A stretch of DNA of 8,576 bases from Bacteroidota bacterium (GTDB lineage Bacteria; Bacteroidota; Bacteroidia; Chitinophagales; Chitinophagaceae): contig JAEYOL010000282.1 of the NCBI GenBank assembly GCA_023411775.1, positions 1 through 8,576 of the forward strand, written 5' to 3'. This document shows positions 1-8,234 of the stretch, in pieces. Numbering within the stretch: position 1 is the first letter of the stretch; the number at the start of each line of letters is the position of its first letter. The notes under the pieces are model-generated. The model had not been told where the DNA came from. It worked only from the letters and a program-made list of their open reading frames with translations, and searched no databases. The position numbers and the translations under genes are program-made.

Positions 1-275
1 TACTGGTTACCCCCGTTGGCAACATATAGATCAGGACTACCGTCGCCATTTGCGTCAAAAAATACAGCGTCTACATCTTCACCTGACAGGTCTGCCGCAA
101 ACACTTCCGTATTCGTCGGAATGAATGACCCATTTTTTTGCTGCACCATTAACACACCTGGCTGACCAGATGCTGCACAGGCATAAAAATCGTCGAGTCC
201 ATCGCCATTTACATCCGCCACTGCGATTTTGGGACCGCGGGTTGATTGCGCGTGCGGTATAAGGTACTGGACATT
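1..275 (-). pseudogene. Continuation of the FG-GAP/ASPIC-UnbV gene beyond the in-frame TAG (second propeller, partial)
   Basis: Translating on from the TAG at 276-278 in the unchanged frame gives 91 sense codons and no other stop, up to the left edge. The product starts NVQYLIPHAQSTRGPKIAVA and contains two more FG-GAP calcium loops: DVNGDGLDD (codons 21-29, about positions 189-215) and DANGDGSPD (codons 74-82, about 30-56), each followed by an aromatic strand (FYA, LYV). The joined text KHKENDFLD-stop-NVQYLIPH resembles the family's linker into its second propeller, where an aromatic residue usually fills the stop position (from memory of the family, not a search). The piece has no ATG before codon 43 and no signal peptide, so independent translation to the cell surface is unlikely. 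I read it as the 3' part of the same gene, detached by a nonsense change; readthrough or a base-call error would restore one full-length protein. The true end lies left of the window. Confidence 0.8.
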
Positions 276-2165
276 CTAATCCAGAAAATCATTCTCCTTA
301 TGCTTCCAGGCGATTGAGTTGGGAATTTCTTCAAGAAAACCCTGTTTTGCGGGGAAGAAGCTATGATGATCAAATTTTCCTGCCGCTTCATTTTTTAAAA
401 TAGTAAGTTGCCTGTTCACAGCAACTTTCTTTAGTACCTGGAATTTCTGATCAGGCCAAACGATGAGCATGCTATCAATTACATCCACAGAATCAAGCCC
501 AAAATGCAGGCGATGATCGGATGAAGATTGAAACCCCCTCGTTGGCATGAGCTGCTGAAATTGTAGTTTTCCTTTCGCAAACAAGTAGGCTTTGGCACCC
601 ACGCCTGTTGTATTGATGCTGTCACCACGGAATGATAGTGAAATATAATTTTTTTGAGGACCCTGGTTTTTTAAAACTACCGCGGGCGCATTGATACAAT
701 TAATCACCAGGTCCAGCCGGCCATCATTGTCCAGGTCAGCATAGGCTGCACCTGTAAAATAGCCTTTCATTTTCCCGGTACCCCATTCCTTACTCACGTT
801 TGCAAAATCCATATTGCCATCTCCTTTGAAAAGAAATGGATGCGAACTACCATCTGGCATTGCATTGATCGCCTCGTCGTCATACTCATCGGTCCTGTCC
901 ATGCCTTTTGCTTTCAGATCCGATACAAAGCGCACATAATCCAGGTCGACCGGGCGCTTCACAATACCACTTGAAATAAAAAGATCTTTGTTCCCATCAT
1001 TATCGAAATCAGCAAATAATGGCGCCCAGCTCCAGTCGGTGGCGGAAACTCCGCTCATCAGGCCAATTTCACTAAAGCTTTCGCCATTTCCATTATTTTG
1101 TTGAAGGCAGTTTTTTGAAAATTGTTCCTGGTAACCCTGTATTTGCAACTTGACCTTGTATATATCCGGATTTTCATCACTGCCATAAGTCTTCAACACT
1201 TTTTCATCTGGAGGCAGCATATCAACGGTGATGACATCCAGATGGCCATCATTATTGTAGTCTGCGACATCATTACCCATGCTGAACCGGCTGTAATGCC
1301 TGAAATGTTTAGCACTGCTTTCTGAAAAAGTGCCGTTACCGTTATTGACATAATAGTAGTCGTTCTCATGAAAGTCGTTTCCGACATAAATATCATTCCA
1401 GCCATCATTGTTAATATCAGCAAATGCAAGTCCCAAACCATAACCAAGATTTCCCTCGAATATGCCTGCTGACGCGGTAACATCTGTGAATTTGCCAGCC
1501 GGACCGTTGAGGTCGTTTCTGAACAGTTTATCACCGGCGCGGGGATCGATCTTTCTCCGGTTGCTTGTATCTACGATATTGGCATGTGGTTTTTGAGACT
1601 GATTGAGGATATAGCAATCCAGATCACCATCACCGTCATAATCAAAAAATCCGGATTGTGTAGTGTAACCGGCGAAGTCTAAACCATATTCTTTTGATTT
1701 ATCCGAAAAACTCCCATTTCCGTTATTAATATAGAGAACATTATTCCCGGTGAGACCATAAATATTACTCACTGCGGAAACATAAATGTCAAGATAACCG
1801 TCACCGTTTACATCGGCCATGGTGACGCCGGTACACCAGTCGGCTGTGCCGGCAACACCCGCTTTGTCGGTTATATCTTCGAATTCAAAATTTCCTTTGT
1901 TGAGGTAGAGCTTATTATTTCCTTTGCTGTTGGCTGTAAAATAAATATCAGGCAGACTGTCGTTATTGATATCACCTATACCTACGCCGCCACCATTGTA
2001 GTAATAGAGGTAATAGAGAATATTGAAAAGTTTCTTTCGTTCCAGGTTATTTTCAAAATGAATATTTGTTGTGGAAGCGGAAAGCTGTGAAAAAACTTTT
2101 GTATCCTGCCTGTTACATGAAAAGTGAATGAGAATAATAGTACAACAAAGAAAAAACCGCAGCAT
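276..2165 (-). CDS. FG-GAP/VCBS-repeat and ASPIC/UnbV-domain lipoprotein, ended by a premature in-frame TAG
   Basis: Encodes 629 residues before a TAG at 276-278. A short signal peptide ends at a plausible lipobox (LIHFS-Cys17). The body is a FG-GAP beta-propeller with seven calcium-binding DxxxDxxxD loops: DINNDSLPD (65), DVNGDGYLD (118), DYDGDGDLD (175), DINNDGWND (250), DYNNDGHLD (302), DFDNDGNKD (386) and DLDNDGRLD (477). The conserved YNGGGVGIGD entry motif is at about 56-65. An ASPIC/UnbV domain follows (about 520-590: GVGAKAYLF, RGFQSSSDHRLHFGL, IVWPDQ). As I recall, full members in Bacteroidota run to about 1100 residues with a second propeller, so this product is roughly half length. 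The following 275 bases continue the same frame with family-like sequence. It lies 72 bases after the LamG gene, behind a hairpin. Such proteins often accompany SusC/SusD pairs and are thought to bind ligands at the surface; the exact role is unknown. Either a pseudogene or a shortened functional protein. Confidence 0.88.
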   Translation of the reverse strand: MLRFFLCCTIILIHFSCNRQDTKVFSQLSASTTNIHFENNLERKKLFNILYYLYYYNGGGVGIGDINNDSLPDIYFTANSKGNNKLYLNKGNFEFEDITDKAGVAGTADWCTGVTMADVNGDGYLDIYVSAVSNIYGLTGNNVLYINNGNGSFSDKSKEYGLDFAGYTTQSGFFDYDGDGDLDCYILNQSQKPHANIVDTSNRRKIDPRAGDKLFRNDLNGPAGKFTDVTASAGIFEGNLGYGLGLAFADINNDGWNDIYVGNDFHENDYYYVNNGNGTFSESSAKHFRHYSRFSMGNDVADYNNDGHLDVITVDMLPPDEKVLKTYGSDENPDIYKVKLQIQGYQEQFSKNCLQQNNGNGESFSEIGLMSGVSATDWSWAPLFADFDNDGNKDLFISSGIVKRPVDLDYVRFVSDLKAKGMDRTDEYDDEAINAMPDGSSHPFLFKGDGNMDFANVSKEWGTGKMKGYFTGAAYADLDNDGRLDLVINCINAPAVVLKNQGPQKNYISLSFRGDSINTTGVGAKAYLFAKGKLQFQQLMPTRGFQSSSDHRLHFGLDSVDVIDSMLIVWPDQKFQVLKKVAVNRQLTILKNEAAGKFDHHSFFPAKQGFLEEIPNSIAWKHKENDFLD

Positions 2166-2178
2166 AACTTAAAAATTT

Positions 2179-2210
2179 TAAAGGGCTGATACCATGAGTT
2201 CAGCCCTTTA
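2179..2210 (-). terminator. Perfect 11-bp hairpin between the LamG and FG-GAP genes (candidate terminator or attenuator)
   Basis: The arms at 2179-2189 and 2200-2210 are perfect complements of 11 bp (TAAAGGGCTGA and TCAGCCCTTTA) around a 10-base loop. On the minus-strand transcript the hairpin is followed within three bases by a run of five T and then, 13 bases from the hairpin, by the ATG of the FG-GAP gene. Position and shape suit a weak intrinsic terminator or attenuator that would lower expression of the last gene relative to susC, susD and the LamG gene. The core has only five G-C pairs and the T run is short, so full termination is doubtful. A processing or stability hairpin is an alternative. 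Confidence 0.5.
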
Positions 2211-2237
2211 CCATATAGAAATGATATATTAACCGGT

Positions 2238-3068
2238 TTACATTTTACTATTATACAATGCCTGGATTTCGGTCTGTGATAATACCCTGTCGTAAAGTCG
2301 GAACTGGTCCATTTTACCTGAATAAGAACTGATCCAGTCGTCGGTTGGACCCTCGAGACCTGCATGCTTATTCCAGCCGCCAATCACCAGGTTGCTTGCA
2401 TTGGTCAGATTAAGTTTTCCAAGCGGCTGCCCGTTTTGAGTAAAATCTCCCATATTTCCCGGTGTAGGAACGATCTCACCATCATAATAGATCAGCAGCT
2501 TTGAAGTAGTCTCATCGTACGTGAATGCGAGATGATGCCACTGGCCATCGAATAATGGTTTAGGGAATGTCTGGTTGGTATATTCCACCCAGTGATCCAT
2601 CAACGCGAACTTAAAGGTACTAACTGTTGGCGTTGCATGCTCCACCAAAAGGAAAGCAGAACTGCCATGCCAGTAATCTTTATCCACTAATGAAAAATAA
2701 AGCTCGGTCCTGGGGTTTACCGTATTATTGACCCAGAAAGCGATCGTACAGCTCGTTGCGTTCTTAAAATCATTCGCTGAAGGGTATTTAACCGCTTTAC
2801 TATCTTCACCCTGTACTGCACTTCCACTCACACCAGGTACAGTCGACAGCGGGTTCTCGCTGGGGAAATTTGCCCGGATACTATCCACCGCGTTCATCAG
2901 CGGATTAGCTGATTGCCCGTCGAAGGCCGCAAAAAATTTAAGTGGTCCACCTGGAGGGTTAGAATCTCTTGGAAAATCACCCAGCGCAGGCCTTTCTTTT
3001 TTCTGACAACTTACAGCAATCATTAAAATGACCATCACAGTCGCCGCAAGCTTAAATATGTATTTCAT
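2238..3068 (-). CDS. LamG/concanavalin A-like fold surface lipoprotein (SusE/F position)
   Basis: Predicted lipoprotein of 276 residues with a signal sequence (MKYIFKLAATVMVILMIAVS) ending at lipobox Cys21, a proline-rich linker (DFPRDSNPPGGPLKF), then a LamG/concanavalin A-like jelly-roll domain over roughly residues 80-275. LamG hallmarks are TIAFWVN, FDGQWHHLAFTYD with the tryptophan-histidine-histidine pattern (173-185), KLLIYYDGE, and the closing SGKMDQFRLYDRVLSQTEIQALY. Such domains commonly bind sugars; no glycoside hydrolase catalytic motif was recognised, so a binding role is inferred. It follows susD directly, where extra surface ligand-binding lipoproteins usually lie. Start choice: the frame also has an ATG at 3092, only 9 bases after the susD stop, adding MNLLNTAD. 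The ATG at 3068 gives a cleaner signal peptide with lysine at position 2 and is preferred. Stop is TAA. Confidence 0.85.
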   Translation of the reverse strand: MKYIFKLAATVMVILMIAVSCQKKERPALGDFPRDSNPPGGPLKFFAAFDGQSANPLMNAVDSIRANFPSENPLSTVPGVSGSAVQGEDSKAVKYPSANDFKNATSCTIAFWVNNTVNPRTELYFSLVDKDYWHGSSAFLLVEHATPTVSTFKFALMDHWVEYTNQTFPKPLFDGQWHHLAFTYDETTSKLLIYYDGEIVPTPGNMGDFTQNGQPLGKLNLTNASNLVIGGWNKHAGLEGPTDDWISSYSGKMDQFRLYDRVLSQTEIQALYNSKM

Positions 3069-3101
3069 ATCTGCTGTATTTAATAAGTTCATTAAGTTGT
3101 T

Positions 3102-4676
3102 TTACCATTCGGGGTTTTGAACGAGTACACCCCCTGACAGATTGATAGCCTGCTGGGGAATTGGATAATAGCGGGCACGATGAGTATAGCCGAGGCTGCC
3201 CAGCTCACTCACAGCATCACCCCATCTTACCAGGTCATAGAATCGATACCCTTCCATTGCGAATTCCCAGCGACGTTCGTTTTTAATTGCCGTCCTCATA
3301 GCCGCTTGGGTTGTAAACGGTATAACAGGCAGAATAGTACGGCCGGCACCCAGGTTTCCACTTGCACGATTCCTGATCAGTTCCAGGTTTGCTGCGGCTG
3401 TAGCGCCATCACCCAGTTCATTGGAAGCTTCTGCCAGCATTAGAATAACGTCGGCATAGCGCAGAATGCGTTTATTGATCCAGTCAGCACCACCACTGGC
3501 ACCGATCTGACCGGTGAATTGGCGCATTTGAGGATCGGAGTATACTTTCTTATTCCAGTATTTTTGATCAAGTGCCACACCAGGGCCATAAGGAGGTAAG
3601 GTTGCACCATAACCGCCTGTTGCTTCGCCACCATCATACTCTCCTGAATATAAGATCGTTGCTGCTTTACGCGGATCGCTGTCATCCCATGCAGCTTCAA
3701 GCTTATCAGTGGGGGTATTCCATCCCCAGCCCAGGTTCCATTCAGGGCCAGCACCGCCTTGTCTCACGTTTTGGCTTGTGCCCCATTGAACACCGTTATA
3801 ATCGGTACCGTTTGCGCCTACCCATGCCTGCATTTCAAAAATAGATTCAGGACCATTTTTACCAGCGCCATTCAATCCGTCTTTCCAAATATCTGTGAAC
3901 TTAGAAGTAAGGGAATATTGTTGCGATGCAATGATCTCATTGCAAAGTGCTACTACCCGTGCCCAGTTTTGCCGGAACAAATAAGACTGAGCCCAAAGCG
4001 TGTTAGCTGCACCCCTAGTTAAACGACCGGGATACCGGTTGACACCACCGACTTCCCAATTTAAAGGCAGCAACTGCGAAGCTTGCTCCAGGTCTGAGTC
4101 GATCAGGGCGTATACCTCAGCTACAGGAGATTTTGGCTGAATACCATCAGCCGGGTTTGTATAAAAGTAGTCGATAATGGGCACTTCACCGTACGTCCGG
4201 ACCAGGTCAAAATAGCAATAAGCGCGGAAGAAATAAGCTTCCCCGATATTCACCAGTGATGCCGGATCATTAGCACCCAATGAATCAGCATCGAACAGCA
4301 TTTTGTTTGTCAGGTTGATCATGAAATAACGATCATTCCAATAAGTATTCGGTGCCCAGTCATCTTTTGTGTACTGGAAGGTTTCGAACTCAGTTATGAT
4401 CTCCGCACCATCCGTTGTACTGCTTCCTTTTTGGGCATCGTCGTCGCGAATGCTATGGAAGTCGAGCCATGGTAGCGTGGAGAATCCGGCATATGCCCTG
4501 AGTGTATTATACAAGCCGAGGCTTTGGCTCTCGAGCAAACCCTGGTTAAGGTCATCAAACGTAGCTGTCAATGGCTTGCGGTCGAGGAACTTCTTACATC
4601 CGAAGCCTGTGAAGATCATTGGGGTTACTACCAGTAAACCCCACAACAAGCTTTTATATTTTTTCATTACTGTCAT
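3102..4676 (-). CDS. RagB/SusD-family nutrient-binding outer-membrane lipoprotein
   Basis: Surface lipoprotein that caps the SusC barrel and binds the ligand before import; 524 residues, usual for the family. A hydrophobic signal segment (about residues 10-26) ends in the lipobox TGFG-Cys27, followed by KKFLDRKPLT, the standard SusD mature N-terminus. TPR-like helices of the SusD fold are visible: GEAYFFRAYCYFDLVRTYGE (145-164), LTRGAANTLWAQSYLFRQNW (219-238), YADVILMLAEASNELGDGA (407-425). The C-terminal SusD signature is also there: NERRWEFAMEGYRFYDLVRW (466-485), and near the end RARYYPIPQQAI and NPEW. It begins 9 bases after the susC stop, so the two are almost certainly cotranscribed and translationally close. 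The ATG at 4676 follows an A-rich spacer; a second ATG at 4667 (MKKYKSLL) is an equally good signal-peptide start and cannot be excluded. Stop is TAA. The sequence does not reveal the substrate. Confidence 0.95.
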   Translation of the reverse strand: MTVMKKYKSLLWGLLVVTPMIFTGFGCKKFLDRKPLTATFDDLNQGLLESQSLGLYNTLRAYAGFSTLPWLDFHSIRDDDAQKGSSTTDGAEIITEFETFQYTKDDWAPNTYWNDRYFMINLTNKMLFDADSLGANDPASLVNIGEAYFFRAYCYFDLVRTYGEVPIIDYFYTNPADGIQPKSPVAEVYALIDSDLEQASQLLPLNWEVGGVNRYPGRLTRGAANTLWAQSYLFRQNWARVVALCNEIIASQQYSLTSKFTDIWKDGLNGAGKNGPESIFEMQAWVGANGTDYNGVQWGTSQNVRQGGAGPEWNLGWGWNTPTDKLEAAWDDSDPRKAATILYSGEYDGGEATGGYGATLPPYGPGVALDQKYWNKKVYSDPQMRQFTGQIGASGGADWINKRILRYADVILMLAEASNELGDGATAAANLELIRNRASGNLGAGRTILPVIPFTTQAAMRTAIKNERRWEFAMEGYRFYDLVRWGDAVSELGSLGYTHRARYYPIPQQAINLSGGVLVQNPEW

Positions 4677-4685
4677 TTTTGAATT

Positions 4686-7600
4686 TTAGAATGTCACGTT
4701 AAGGCCAAATGTTGTAACCACGGGAATAGCACCGCCTGCATGGTCATATCCAAACGCAGTGGCGTCGCCACCATATTCGGCTGTATAACCATAGTTGTTT
4801 TTCCAGGTCTTCAGGTTCTGAACATTGACAAACACTCTCACGTTGTTCATGTGCCAATTAGATATAAGGTTTTTCGGGAAACTGTAACCTAACTGTATAT
4901 TCCTGATCCGGAAATAACTACCATCTTCAATATTATAAGTTGAACCGTTATAGTTGAAACGATGGCCCTGGCTGATAATTGGTACCCAGTTTGAAGTTCC
5001 CTCCCCATGCCATCTTTCTACTTTATCACCGGAATAATTAACCCTTTGGAAAGGCGACTCCAGCGAACCCCAGGTTCTGAAGATATCGTTGCCATACACA
5101 CCTCCCATTTCAACCTCCAGATTTAAACCTTTGTACATTACATTCACCGACGTGCCATATGTGAACTTTGGTGTTGGATTACCAATTATTGTTCTGTCAT
5201 CAGAAGTGATCTGGCCATCAGGACCTTTACCATTTGGGCCATTAATGTCCTTAAACTTGAAATCTCCAGGTCCATAAGCGCCAATTGATGAAGCTACTGG
5301 TGAAGCAAGTATGTCGGCATAGCTTTGATAGATACCCTCAACGATATATCCGTAGAAAGAACCGATCGGATTTCCTACCAGGGTTCTGCTTTCCGCGCTA
5401 CCGTTGTTCATGAAGGCACGGCTTATAAATCCACCAGGCAGTTCGGGCGACAATGACAGCACTTTATTTTTCAGGAAGGTGATATTACCGCCAATATTCA
5501 CTGTCAGGTCGTTTCCGAAATTCTGACGCCATGTAGCTGAAAATTCCTGACCCCAATTTTTTATGCTGCCTCCATTCTGTAATTTATCCAGCAAACCGAG
5601 TGAACCCAGGCCGATATAAAGCATCAGGTCCTTAGTTGTTTTTGTGAAATAATTGGTCTCAAAATGTAAGCGATTGTCAAAGGCGTTCAACTCTAAACCG
5701 ATTTCCTTTGCGTGAACAGTTTCCCATTTCAAATCGGGGTTCACCTCATAAGCTTTAACAGCTGCTCCATATATCAGGGTTCCAAACACGGCATTTGTTC
5801 CAGTAGCCAGGTTAGGATAAAATGGATAGAAGTTACTTGCGCCGCCGAAACCAAGATTAGGCGTCGTCTGATTACCTAAGACACCAATAGATCCTTTCAA
5901 CTTCAGGTAATTGACCCAACTTACACTCTGCATAAAGTCTTCACGTGACAATTCCCATGCAGCACCTACTGCCCAGAACTGCTGGTGACGGTTATCTGTG
6001 GGAATCTGCGAGGACGCATCATCACGTACAGACGCATTCAGAAAATATTTGTTCCTATAATTATACAACACACGACCCAGAACTGAAACAGTTGTTCTTT
6101 CATCCTGAGTTGAGAGGGTATTGGTTGGATCCACTACACCCCATGGACCAGATCTTACATACCAGAATCTTTCATCATTCGGGATGGGCAGGCTGGTTGA
6201 TTCTGTTCCCTGTCTTACCGCTGTCTGGCGCAGACGGCGTGCTTCATAATAAGTTGTAAAACCGGCAGTAGCAGTTATACCGTGATCACCAAAATCCTTT
6301 TTGTAAGTAAGGATGTGGTCCTGCTGGAACTTACGGTAAGTATCATCATTCTCCTGCAGGCGGGTCGCCTGGGTATATAAATATGGAGTGTTGGTCATTG
6401 GGTCATACGCAGTGTACAAAGGAGTATACTGGCGGCGGTTTACATTGCTGATGTCGGCATAAACGGTTGAGCGTAATGTAAAGTTTCTTAAAAAGTTGAC
6501 TTCACCATAAACACTACCTACTGACCGATACTCAAAGCTTTTGGTTTTATCCCAGGTGTTTTCGAGTTCCAGTAAAGGATTGACCACACCGGATGACTGC
6601 AGGGCAACTGCTAACCCTGAATAGAGATCAGCGTCAATGCTGTCAGTGCCGTAAGGGTTCTGGATCCTGAAACGCTTGGTTTCAGAAGAGATCTGCGGCA
6701 TCACTTTCCTCGCAGCGTCAAGAATCCAGGTTGCGTCATATGGATTTTTCTGCCTGGCTCCATTAAATGTAAGTCCAACTTTGATCGCTTTGCTCAACTT
6801 GAACTCATCGTTGAACGAGATAGTCATTCTTTCCAGTCTCTCACGTTTAATGATACCTTCATCAAACAAATATCCGAGGCTCAGGTTGAAACGGTTTTTA
6901 TCTGTGCTACCCGATACGGTCAGGTTGTTATTGCTGAAATTACCTGTTCTTGTTACCGCGTCGATCCAGTCCGTATTCGCTGTAAGTTGGGAGTAGTTGG
7001 GAGTGGGAACCCCGTTGTTAGCGTTTTCTTCCGCAAACAACATCTCAAATTCGTCTGCATTGGCAAGCTTGATCTTATCAACAAGTTTCTTAAATCCATA
7101 GTTTGTGCCGAAATTAACCCGGATCTGTCCTGCTTTTGCCTTTTTAGTGGTTATGGCGATCACACCAGTTGCACCTTTCACACCGAATATCGCCAATGAC
7201 GACGGATCTTTTAAAATTTCAATGGACTCAATATCATTTGGATTCAGGTAGTCGATATTATCATTGAAAATACCATCCACAACATACAATGGATTTACCT
7301 GGCCGATACTCACGGTACCACGAATACGGATATCGGGCCTTGCGCCGGGAGTACCATTATTGACAACAGATAAACCTGCAACCTTACCCTGCAGCGAGGC
7401 GACAGGGTTGGTATTGGGCTTGTCGGCAACTTCGTCACCTGATACTCTGACTATAGAGCCTGTTAAATCCCTTTTGCTGGCAGTACCATACCCAATCACC
7501 ACCACCTGGTCCATTATCTTAGTCGATGTCACCAGTGTCACATTTAGTTCAGTGCGTCCCCCTAATGCTATTTCCTGTGTATCATACCCTACCGATGAAA

Positions 7601-8129
7601 TGATCAGGGTAACATTCGCATCGGCTGCGGTGATAGAAAAGTTGCCATCATTGTCGGTAGACGTACCGGTAGTTGTTCCTTTGATCTGTACCGAAGCACC
7701 TGCCAGGGCCATACCGCCCTCACCGGTAACCTTACCCCTGATCACTACCTCAGGTACCCGGATCGCAGCACCCGGATCCTCCTTGATCACCACCAGGTTG
7801 TTACCCATCTTCTGGTACAATAAACGAGTTCTTTCCAGGATCAGCCCCAGCACTTCATCGATCGTCGCCTCCTTTACGTTGATCGTTACTTTATCCCGGA
7901 TATCTTCCAGGTTATCATTGTAAAGGAACCTGTAATTGGTTTGCTTCTCAATGGTGCGTAATACCCCGCCGATCTCGGTCTTTTTCATCCGCAGGCTGAT
8001 CTTATCCTGGCCAAATCCATTGGCGGAAACGTTCAGTGCAAATGACAGCAGCAGAAATGCGGTCAATTTCATAGTAAGCAGCACTTTTGATTGTAACGGA
8101 GTTTTAATACCCGTTAAAAAACATTTCAT
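4686..8129 (-). CDS. SusC/RagA-family TonB-dependent outer-membrane transporter with STN signalling domain
   Basis: Outer-membrane TonB-dependent transporter of the SusC/RagA type, 1147 residues from the chosen start, normal for the family. Domain order: a basic N-terminus and hydrophobic signal segment (about residues 20-41, KLTAFLLLSFALNVSANGFG), STN/secretin domain (about 43-116), a carboxypeptidase-regulatory-like beta-sandwich (about 129-204), the SusC signature VVIGYGTASKRDLTGS (about 210-225), the plug (about 219-330, with RIRGT, PLYVVDGI and IESIEILKDPSS motifs), then the beta-barrel ending in phenylalanine (GLNVTF). The ATG at 8127-8129 is preferred: it starts MKCF, follows an A-rich stretch and precedes a normal signal segment. 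The frame extends to a TTG at 8192, but that adds 21 polar residues with no family resemblance. It imports an unknown ligand with the SusD encoded next. The STN domain implies signalling to FecR. The frame is intact, and the stop is TAA. Confidence 0.95.
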   Translation of the reverse strand: MKCFLTGIKTPLQSKVLLTMKLTAFLLLSFALNVSANGFGQDKISLRMKKTEIGGVLRTIEKQTNYRFLYNDNLEDIRDKVTINVKEATIDEVLGLILERTRLLYQKMGNNLVVIKEDPGAAIRVPEVVIRGKVTGEGGMALAGASVQIKGTTTGTSTDNDGNFSITAADANVTLIISSVGYDTQEIALGGRTELNVTLVTSTKIMDQVVVIGYGTASKRDLTGSIVRVSGDEVADKPNTNPVASLQGKVAGLSVVNNGTPGARPDIRIRGTVSIGQVNPLYVVDGIFNDNIDYLNPNDIESIEILKDPSSLAIFGVKGATGVIAITTKKAKAGQIRVNFGTNYGFKKLVDKIKLANADEFEMLFAEENANNGVPTPNYSQLTANTDWIDAVTRTGNFSNNNLTVSGSTDKNRFNLSLGYLFDEGIIKRERLERMTISFNDEFKLSKAIKVGLTFNGARQKNPYDATWILDAARKVMPQISSETKRFRIQNPYGTDSIDADLYSGLAVALQSSGVVNPLLELENTWDKTKSFEYRSVGSVYGEVNFLRNFTLRSTVYADISNVNRRQYTPLYTAYDPMTNTPYLYTQATRLQENDDTYRKFQQDHILTYKKDFGDHGITATAGFTTYYEARRLRQTAVRQGTESTSLPIPNDERFWYVRSGPWGVVDPTNTLSTQDERTTVSVLGRVLYNYRNKYFLNASVRDDASSQIPTDNRHQQFWAVGAAWELSREDFMQSVSWVNYLKLKGSIGVLGNQTTPNLGFGGASNFYPFYPNLATGTNAVFGTLIYGAAVKAYEVNPDLKWETVHAKEIGLELNAFDNRLHFETNYFTKTTKDLMLYIGLGSLGLLDKLQNGGSIKNWGQEFSATWRQNFGNDLTVNIGGNITFLKNKVLSLSPELPGGFISRAFMNNGSAESRTLVGNPIGSFYGYIVEGIYQSYADILASPVASSIGAYGPGDFKFKDINGPNGKGPDGQITSDDRTIIGNPTPKFTYGTSVNVMYKGLNLEVEMGGVYGNDIFRTWGSLESPFQRVNYSGDKVERWHGEGTSNWVPIISQGHRFNYNGSTYNIEDGSYFRIRNIQLGYSFPKNLISNWHMNNVRVFVNVQNLKTWKNNYGYTAEYGGDATAFGYDHAGGAIPVVTTFGLNVTF

Positions 8130-8190
8130 ATTTTTAGCATTAAGGGTTAAACATTTCTGTTCTATCTCGTTATCATCTGGTTTAGCCTGC

Positions 8191-8219
8191 AAAACGGGGA
8201 ATCTTCACATTCTCCGTTT
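8191..8219 (-). promoter_or_regulatory. Imperfect inverted repeat in the susC leader (possible attenuator)
   Basis: In the 105-base gap between the fecR-like and susC-like genes, 8209-8219 and 8192-8202 can pair as an 11-bp stem with one mismatch and a 6-base loop (GTGAAG on the transcript). The 3' arm runs into CCCCGTTTT, so the structure resembles a weak terminator lying about 60 bases before the susC ATG. Upstream, 8227-8231 can pair with 8214-8218, which would compete with this stem. No clear Bacteroidota promoter (TTTG and TAnnTTTG boxes) was found in the gap, so it is open whether susC is read through from fecR or has its own start site. Confidence 0.3.
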
Positions 8220-8234
8220 AATTTTTAACGGCCT

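Noticed and set aside
209..391. A 60-codon minus-strand frame spanning the FG-GAP stop, considered as a possible frameshift continuation
   Set aside because: It is in another frame and its text is not family-like. The real continuation after the TAG is in the original frame, so a frameshift is not needed.
6985..7004. Tandem 10-base repeat AGTTGGGAGT twice inside the susC-like gene
   Set aside because: Only two copies, and the frame and barrel sequence run through normally; it fits chance within the codons for TPNYSQL. A 10-base duplication would have shifted the frame.
7264..7923. A 219-codon open frame on the plus strand opposite the susC-like gene
   Set aside because: It lies wholly antisense to the STN-to-plug part of a clear transporter gene, has no recognisable domain and no start signal. 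Long antisense frames are common opposite GC-balanced coding sequence.
8130..8192. Longer N-terminus of the susC-like protein starting at a TTG at 8192
   Set aside because: The extra 21 residues are polar and unlike a signal peptide, and the start would be TTG. The ATG at 8129 has an A-rich upstream stretch and the usual MK start.
8130..8234. A Bacteroidota-type promoter (TTTG and TAnnTTTG) for the susC-like gene
   Set aside because: A TTTTG is present near 8190-8194, but no acceptable TAnnTTTG follows at the right distance, so no promoter is called.
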